64,000 bases of DNA. It comes from Gemmatimonadota bacterium (lineage in GTDB: Bacteria; ARS69). The position numbers and the translations under genes are program-made. The notes under the pieces are model-generated. The model made no database searches. It saw nothing but the letters and a program-made list of their open reading frames with translations, and had not been told where the DNA came from. The stretch lies in contig JASLLL010000007.1 of the NCBI GenBank assembly GCA_030747075.1, positions 45,048 to 109,047 of the forward strand. Reading direction: 5' to 3'. The first letter of the stretch is position 1. Each line of letters begins with the position of its first letter. Of this stretch, positions 63,721-64,000 are shown piece by piece.

Positions 63721-64000
63721 CTAGAGCAGGAACCTCTCCGCACGGTCCTCGAACGACGAAGCATCCGAGGCCATGTGGGTCTCATACCGTTCAGGATCCC
63801 AGAGTTCGAAGCGCGAAAGCGCTCCCAGAACCATCACTTCTCCACCCTTCTCAAGCCCGGCCAGTTCCAGCAGTTGAGACGGAACCGTGATCCGGCCCAC
63901 GCTGTCCATGCGGGCCTCGTAAGTGCTCTCCATGATCTGCCGGACATACAAGCGCGCCTCCCGGGAGTTGGCGGGCAGCGCTTCAAGCACCTGCTGCTGC
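63721..64000 (-). CDS. mraZ: Transcriptional regulator MraZ, N-terminal half outside the window
   Basis: Only about 92 C-terminal residues are seen; the chain continues past 64000. The second AbrB-like swapped-hairpin domain is clear: YEARMDSVGRITVPSQLLEL and KGGEVMVLGALSRFELWDPE. MraZ binds repeated sites upstream of itself and represses the dcw cluster in E. coli; those sites would be outside the window. It is followed by rsmH after 88 bases. Confidence 0.92.
   Translation of the reverse strand, partial: QQQVLEALPANSREARLYVRQIMESTYEARMDSVGRITVPSQLLELAGLEKGGEVMVLGALSRFELWDPERYETHMASDASSFEDRAERFLL

Overview
The window is about 64 kb of high-GC bacterial chromosome, almost fully coding, with long same-strand operons joined by 1-4 base ATGA, GTGA or TAATG overlaps. 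The gene content suggests a diderm (Gram-negative-type) bacterium of the FCB superphylum or a related candidate phylum (Eisenbacteria- or Krumholzibacteria-like). The reasons are a TonB/TolQ/ExbD system, a TonB-dependent receptor with a carboxypeptidase-regulatory N-domain, PorV-like and GWxTD proteins, a FlgD-Ig-ended surface protein, a MglA-type GTPase, meso-DAP-type MurE, and an archaeal-type ThrRS. The taxon is inferred; no rRNA or tRNA gene was found.

Layout. (1) 1-10.2 kb, minus strand: tonB (partial), two exbD and a tolQ/exbB gene behind their own promoter. Upstream lies an outer-membrane/secretion module (TonB-dependent receptor, FlgD-Ig surface protein, PorV-like protein, GWxTD protein) driven by a near-consensus promoter with a structured leader. 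(2) 10.3-17.5 kb: a peptide/nickel-type ABC importer. A fused double ATPase is on the plus strand; two permeases and two tandem lipoprotein solute-binding proteins are on the minus strand. (3) 17.5-24.7 kb, minus strand: a tightly coupled cluster of a GlmL/MutL-family ATPase, a barrel-sandwich/KOW-like protein, a DUF6754-like protein, three further membrane proteins and two small proteins. No known pathway explains it; it is the best candidate for an undescribed system. (4) 24.7-29.1 kb: the glycine cleavage genes gcvT, gcvH, gcvPA and gcvPB. (5) 29.3-37.9 kb: thrS (archaeal type), uvrA, uppP, trpA, a TPR protein and a MglA-like GTPase with a long C-terminal tail. (6) 38.2-43.0 kb, plus strand: lipid-A-type acyltransferase, GT4 glycosyltransferase, a 3-hydroxyacyl-CoA dehydrogenase/enoyl-CoA hydratase fusion, and a lone tandem BMC-domain shell-like protein. 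(7) 43.0-64.0 kb, minus strand: a division and cell wall cluster (mraZ, rsmH, ftsL, ftsI, murE, murF, mraY, murD, ftsW, murG, murC, murB, ftsQ, ftsA, ftsZ) continuing into recG, nfeD and a stomatin-like gene. The ftsA-ftsZ spacer holds an unusual nested direct and inverted repeat.

Promoters visible in the spacers share the form TTGAC(A/C)-N16-18-(T/C)A-rich box. In two of them the -35 box contains the TGA stop codon of the upstream gene. Most genes in regions 4, 5 and 7 are housekeeping. Regions 1-3 together look like an envelope transport and energy-coupling neighbourhood, and region 6 looks like an acyl-CoA locus with a possible protein shell component.
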